Below, one piece after another: positions 60,570-64,000 of a stretch of 64,000 nucleotides of DNA (position 1 is the stretch's first letter; each line of letters starts with the position of its first letter). Below the pieces are notes generated by a model. It did not search any database and was not told the DNA's origin. It was given only the letters and a program-made list of their open reading frames with translations. The DNA is from Candidatus Gastranaerophilales bacterium. Lineage in GTDB: Bacteria; Cyanobacteriota; Vampirovibrionia; Gastranaerophilales; Gastranaerophilaceae. The position numbers and the translations under genes are program-made. Where the stretch lies: NCBI GenBank assembly GCA_947624685.1, contig CANQLJ010000005.1, positions 1 to 64,000 of the forward strand, written 5' to 3'.

Positions 60570-61181
60570 TTATCTTACTTTGTTTTCTTCACCCTTGATA
60601 AGCCTAACAATATTTTGCCGATGCAGATAAATTATATAAATCATCGCAATTGCGCAATAAATAACATAGCCAATCGGGTTTTTAAAATAATACATTAAAA
60701 TTGGCGAAATCGCTAGCGCCACAATAGAACCCAAGGAGACATATTTTGAAATATATGTTACAACTCCCCAGACAAGAGCAATAATCAGCCCCACCATCCA
60801 ATTTAGTGCCAAGATCGTTCCGACACCCGAGGCAACGGATTTTCCGCCTCTAAATTGCAAAAATATCGGTTTTGAATGCCCGATTATTACAAATATGGAA
60901 GCTAAAACTGCATTTATTCCATATATATCATCGGTTAAGATTTTGGCTAAAATAACGGGAAGTGCGCCTTTTATCGCATCCAGTATCATAACGATAAAAA
61001 ACCATTTTTTGCCCAAAACTCTTTTGACGTTCGTTGCACCTGTCGAACCCGAGCCAACTTCTCTAATATCTTTTCCGGTTTTAATTTTAACAATTAAATA
61101 GCCTGTGGGAATTGAGCCGATTAAATACGCCAGAACACAAAAACCAAAGGCAACAATATAAAACATATAATCATTCATCAT
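60570..61181 (-). CDS. plsY: Acyl-phosphate:glycerol-3-phosphate acyltransferase PlsY
   Basis: 203 residues, multi-pass membrane protein. The conserved loops are YLIGSIPTGYLIVKIKTGKDIREVGSGSTGATNVKRVLGKK (loop 1), VIIGHSKPIFLQFRGGKSVASGVG (loop 2) and VTYISKYVSLGSI (loop 3). It makes lysophosphatidate, the first step of phospholipid synthesis. Starts within the der stop (overlapping ATGATGA), so translation is coupled. Confidence 0.95.
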   Translation of the reverse strand: MMNDYMFYIVAFGFCVLAYLIGSIPTGYLIVKIKTGKDIREVGSGSTGATNVKRVLGKKWFFIVMILDAIKGALPVILAKILTDDIYGINAVLASIFVIIGHSKPIFLQFRGGKSVASGVGTILALNWMVGLIIALVWGVVTYISKYVSLGSIVALAISPILMYYFKNPIGYVIYCAIAMIYIIYLHRQNIVRLIKGEENKVR

Positions 61182-62518
61182 TTTTCTTTTTCTCCTTTTT
61201 GGCGATAGGAAACAACGATGGGAGTACCCTTAAAGCCAAAATTTTCCCGTAATTTTTTTGCAATATACCTTTTATAGTGGTCTTGGATTAAATCTTTATT
61301 ATTTACAAAAATCACAAACGTCGGCGGGTTGTTTTTTGCCTGAGTTGAATAATAAAATTTCAAAGTTTTCCCCTTAATCGAAGTCGGAGGATTAAGGTTA
61401 TAGGCTTCATTTATAATTTTATTTAATAGGCCTGTTGAGATTCTTTTTTCTCTTTCCGCTTGAGTGATTTTTGCAATTTCAAAGATATTATCAAGCCTTT
61501 GACCCGTTTTTGCGCTTATAAAAATCTTGTGCGCATAGTTTAAAAAAGGCGCATCAAGGTCGATTTTTTGTTCATATTTTTGGGTTTGGACGTTTTTCAC
61601 TAAATCCCATTTATTAAACGCAACAATTAGTCCGCACCCGTATTGTTCACAAAGAGATGCGATTTTTTTATCCTGATCGGACAATCCTAAGGTCGAATCA
61701 ACGACCAATAGCGCCACATCGCAATCTTTTATTGCGCCGATTGCTCTATCTACCGCAAACATCTCAACACCGTAATCAACCTTGGATTTTTTTCTGATTC
61801 CGGCAGTATCAATTAGCCTAAACGTATCATTGTTATAAACAATTTCTTCATCAATTATATCTCTTGTTGTACCTGAAATGTCGCTTACTATTGCTCTTTG
61901 TTTTTTTAAAAGACTGTTTAAAATGGAGCTTTTACCGGCGTTTGGTTTACCCACAATTGCGATTTTTATTGCAGGGTCGCTATTTTCATCTTCGTTACTA
62001 TCTTGTTTAACTTCAATATCTTTTGTAATTTCATCCAATAAATCCCCGACCCCGACATCCCCGTGCAGAGCGGATAAAAGATACATTTTGTCAAACCCCA
62101 AAGCCCAAAATTCATTTGCCAGATTATCCTGCGCTTTTGAATCGACTTTATTTACAACAAGAAGGACTTCTTTATTATTATCCTTAAGCTGTCTCAATTT
62201 ATTTGCAATGTCATAATCATAAGGGTTTAAGCCTGTTTTTGCGTCAACCGTAAATAAAATCGTATCCGCTTCATCAAGCGCCAATTCAACTTGAGAATTG
62301 ATGTTTTTGACAAATTCATCGTCGTTATTAGGAACAATCCCTCCTGTATCAATTAAAACGAAGTTTTTGCCTTGCCAAGAGGCATCAACGAAGATTCTGT
62401 CTCTTGTGATATTTTCTTTATCATCAACGATAGAATATCTTTTTGAAGCTAATCTATTGACCAGAGTTGATTTTCCGACGTTTGGACGCCCTACTATTGC
62501 AATAATTTTTTCTTTCAT
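61178..62518 (-). CDS. der: Ribosome-associated GTPase Der (EngA)
   Basis: 446 residues with two tandem GTPase domains. G domain 1: IVGRPNVGKSTLVNRL, DTGGIVPN, NKVD. G domain 2: IVGKPNAGKSSILNSLL, DTAGIRKK, NKWD. The C-terminal KH-like domain follows (NPPTSIKGKTLKFYYSTQAKNNPPTFVIFVN). It is needed for 50S assembly. TATAAT ends six bases before the ATG, predicting a leaderless mRNA. Confidence 0.96.
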   Translation of the reverse strand: MKEKIIAIVGRPNVGKSTLVNRLASKRYSIVDDKENITRDRIFVDASWQGKNFVLIDTGGIVPNNDDEFVKNINSQVELALDEADTILFTVDAKTGLNPYDYDIANKLRQLKDNNKEVLLVVNKVDSKAQDNLANEFWALGFDKMYLLSALHGDVGVGDLLDEITKDIEVKQDSNEDENSDPAIKIAIVGKPNAGKSSILNSLLKKQRAIVSDISGTTRDIIDEEIVYNNDTFRLIDTAGIRKKSKVDYGVEMFAVDRAIGAIKDCDVALLVVDSTLGLSDQDKKIASLCEQYGCGLIVAFNKWDLVKNVQTQKYEQKIDLDAPFLNYAHKIFISAKTGQRLDNIFEIAKITQAEREKRISTGLLNKIINEAYNLNPPTSIKGKTLKFYYSTQAKNNPPTFVIFVNNKDLIQDHYKRYIAKKLRENFGFKGTPIVVSYRQKGEKEK

Positions 62519-62524
62519 AAAAAA

Positions 62525-62530
62525 ATTATA
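62525..62530 (-). promoter_or_regulatory. -10 element of der, leaderless geometry
   Basis: On the minus strand TATAAT is followed by six T and then the ATG at 62518, so the predicted +1 is the start codon. The -35 region is weak (TTTATT-like). Confidence 0.5.
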
Positions 62531-62585
62531 ATATAAAAATTTTTTAAATAAAAATCCTGCCTTATAAAAGCCTTTAACTATAAAA

Positions 62586-63476
62586 TTACGCTAATTCAAG
62601 CGCAAGCTTAATTGCGCTTATCATACTATGAGGGTCAGCTATACCTTTGTTTGCTATATCATAGGCTGTGCCTGATGAAGGAGAAGTCCTTAATACGCTA
62701 AGGCCGATTGTGGTATTAACTGCGCTATCAAATGCAAGCGCCTTAATCGGGCATAATCCTTGGTCATGGTAGCAAGCAATAATAGCATCATAGCTTAATT
62801 TTTGATTGTTTAAATATTGCTTTCCGACACGAGCAAATAACGCATCAGCGCTTAATGGTTTTGTTATATCGATGCCATCGCCCTTTAAAATATCCACTGC
62901 GGGGTTTAAAATTTCAATTTCATCACTTCCCAATAATCCCCCTTCGCCGCAATGGGGATTCAGCGCACAAAGAGCGATTTTGGGGCAAGACAGGTTATAT
63001 TTTTCTTTTAAAAAATCATTTAAAATTTTTGTTTGAAAAACAATATCATCAATATTTAATTTGATGTCTTTAAGCGCAAGGTGCCTGGTTAATAGCATCA
63101 CTTTTAAACCCCCCGCAATAAAAAGCATCTGCGCTCTTTTTTGATTTGGGGATAAGAGATGTTCTAAAACTTCCGTTTGCCCTGAAAAATTATACCCTGC
63201 CTCATTTAAGACAAATTTTGAAACGGGAGAAGTCACAATAGCTTTGATTTTTTTGTTTTTTGCTAAATCACAAACATATTCAAGCGACTTGTAGCAAAAT
63301 TTTCCGTTATTTTCTTCGTTGATTTCAAAAAAATCATAGTCGACATCAATTTTTTCTCCGACAATTAAAACCTCATCCCTTTTTGGTTTAATTATATCGA
63401 GAGCTTTTTTGGTAATTTCTTTACCGATACCGAGTTTATCGCCCGTTGTGATTGCGATTTTATAGGATTTATCCAT
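62586..63476 (-). CDS. pdxA: PdxA-family 4-phosphohydroxy-acid dehydrogenase
   Basis: 296 residues, slightly short for the family. Motifs: IAITTGDKLGIGKEI (usually GDP-GIGPE; here the Pro is Lys), TSPVSKFVLNEAGYNFSGQTEVLEHL, LNPHCGEGGLLGSDE and ACYHDQGLCPIKALAFDSAVNTTIGL with the metal-binding His and Asp. PdxA oxidises 4-phosphohydroxy-L-threonine for vitamin B6. PdxA2 paralogues act on 4-phospho-D-threonate or erythronate and are paired with DUF1537 kinases. The overlapping upstream gene is such a kinase, so the PdxA2 role is possible. Confidence 0.88.
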   Translation of the reverse strand: MDKSYKIAITTGDKLGIGKEITKKALDIIKPKRDEVLIVGEKIDVDYDFFEINEENNGKFCYKSLEYVCDLAKNKKIKAIVTSPVSKFVLNEAGYNFSGQTEVLEHLLSPNQKRAQMLFIAGGLKVMLLTRHLALKDIKLNIDDIVFQTKILNDFLKEKYNLSCPKIALCALNPHCGEGGLLGSDEIEILNPAVDILKGDGIDITKPLSADALFARVGKQYLNNQKLSYDAIIACYHDQGLCPIKALAFDSAVNTTIGLSVLRTSPSSGTAYDIANKGIADPHSMISAIKLALELA

Positions 63477-64000
63477 TATTTGCCTTATTAAAATAATTTA
63501 TAATATCGACTAATGTATTAATGAGGCCAAAATTGCCCGATTTTGTGACGATGAACCTTCCTTTGTCGTCTTTTAAAAGAGGAACGTTATCTAAAATGTC
63601 ATCAACTATATCAAAATAAGCGCTTTTAAGCGCATTTGCGCATTTATATGACGTCTCTCCTCCGATAATTACTGAAATAAAGTCATTTTTTTCGCTGATT
63701 TTTGAAATAAGATTAGCCAAAAAATCGGTGATTTTGCTTGAAAATTCGGCTTTAGCGATTCCTGCGTCAATTAAAGTATTAGATGCGCTCTGCTGCGTCA
63801 ATTCGATTCCGATATAGGAAGAATGCACGATGGCATCTTTATTTGACGATAAAACCGAGGATATTTTTTGAGCCAAATTATTTATTATTTCTTCTTCGTT
63901 TTCGTTAATTACATCTTTAATTTCAAGGTCAAAAAAGGCCGCATCTTTTTTATCTTCCTTGAGTTTTTCAATTTGCTTTAATGTCAGTTGCGTGGCAGAG
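63469..64000 (-). CDS. Four-carbon acid sugar kinase (DUF1537), C-terminal part, cut by the window edge
   Basis: The frame stays open to base 64000, so the ORF-track start at 63876 (an internal TTG) is not the true start. About 177 residues are visible, beginning ATQLTLKQIEKLKEDKKDA. The C-terminal nucleotide-binding domain shows VIIGGETSYKCANAL, then LLKDDKGRFIVTKSGNFG, as in DUF1537 kinases that phosphorylate D-threonate, D-erythronate and similar acids. It overlaps pdxA by eight bases. Together they suggest a two-step conversion of a C4 sugar acid. Confidence 0.82.
   Translation of the reverse strand, partial: SATQLTLKQIEKLKEDKKDAAFFDLEIKDVINENEEEIINNLAQKISSVLSSNKDAIVHSSYIGIELTQQSASNTLIDAGIAKAEFSSKITDFLANLISKISEKNDFISVIIGGETSYKCANALKSAYFDIVDDILDNVPLLKDDKGRFIVTKSGNFGLINTLVDIINYFNKANNG

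Noticed and set aside
63469-63876. Complete 135-residue gene as drawn in the ORF track
   Set aside because: The frame continues open to base 64000 and the track start is an internal TTG; it is the end of a larger kinase.

Overview
The window is low-GC bacterial DNA carrying one phage structural region (about 541-14440) followed by about 49 kb of ordinary chromosome. Several things point to a non-photosynthetic cyanobacterial relative of the Gastranaerophilales/Vampirovibrionia (Melainabacteria) type. These are the very low GC, a type IV pilin/pseudopilin beginning GFTLAEILIVLMVIGVIATL, Gram-negative envelope genes (an MlaA domain, a PBP4-type carboxypeptidase), flagellar motA/motB, and proteins with N-terminal NFKG or D(S/T)(V/I)SF motifs. 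The taxonomic call is inference from protein character, not from a marker gene.

Region 1 (1-540) has no convincing gene. It is GC-richer than the rest and consists of four successive stem-loops that look like intergenic repeat elements. Region 2 (541-14440) is the head-tail and lysis half of a podovirus-like prophage or phage: portal, scaffold-like protein, gp7/Bbp17-type major capsid protein, Bbp16-like cement protein, virion core protein, tail adaptor, tail nozzle, T7 gp13-like protein, a 961-residue fibre, DUF1353 protein, holin-like protein and an M15 peptidase. A secreted moron gene lies on the opposite strand between the portal-proximal genes and the scaffold. Terminase, integrase and replication genes are not in the window. 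At 12928-13194, between the fibre and lysis genes, sits the most striking element: a 24-codon hydrophobic ORF with its own promoter and a partly sequestered, very strong ribosome site, opposed by a convergent antisense transcription unit with its own TTGACA/AATAAT promoter and intrinsic terminator. This is the layout of a type I toxin-antitoxin locus.

Region 3 (14.5-31.4 kb) holds a pilin-like gene behind a perfect consensus promoter, proS overlapping a GatD-like gene that has lost catalytic residues, three complex-I-antiporter-like membrane proteins (NuoL/M/N-like, unusually diverged), ispG, a phosphoesterase, a TPR protein, a phosphoglucomutase-family enzyme and rarA. Region 4 (31.4-33.2 kb) has two lineage-specific small membrane proteins and a 0.5-kb non-coding purine/pyrimidine-asymmetric repeat tract.

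Region 5 (33.2-47.7 kb) contains an MlaA domain fused to an alpha/beta hydrolase, two LeuC-family dehydratase large subunits without small subunits, motAB, a patatin, a PBP4-type DD-carboxypeptidase, an NfnA-like flavoprotein, and a cysteine-peptidase-like protein behind a possible sigma-28 promoter. Region 6 (47.7-64 kb) carries rluB, serS, an FkbM methyltransferase, pgi, a RelA/SpoT-domain protein, a glycine-zipper protein, mrnC, a soluble histidine kinase with a REC-GGDEF-like-REC partner, tRNA-Ser(GGA), a UDP-glucuronate decarboxylase-like gene, and a der-plsY-ubiE operon preceded by pdxA and the C-terminal part of a DUF1537 kinase.

A recurring feature on the chromosome is a -10 hexamer ending six bases before the ATG in genes without a ribosome site, predicting leaderless mRNAs (mrnC, rarA, rluB, der, the 76-residue ORF at 54674, nearly so for the NuoL-like gene).
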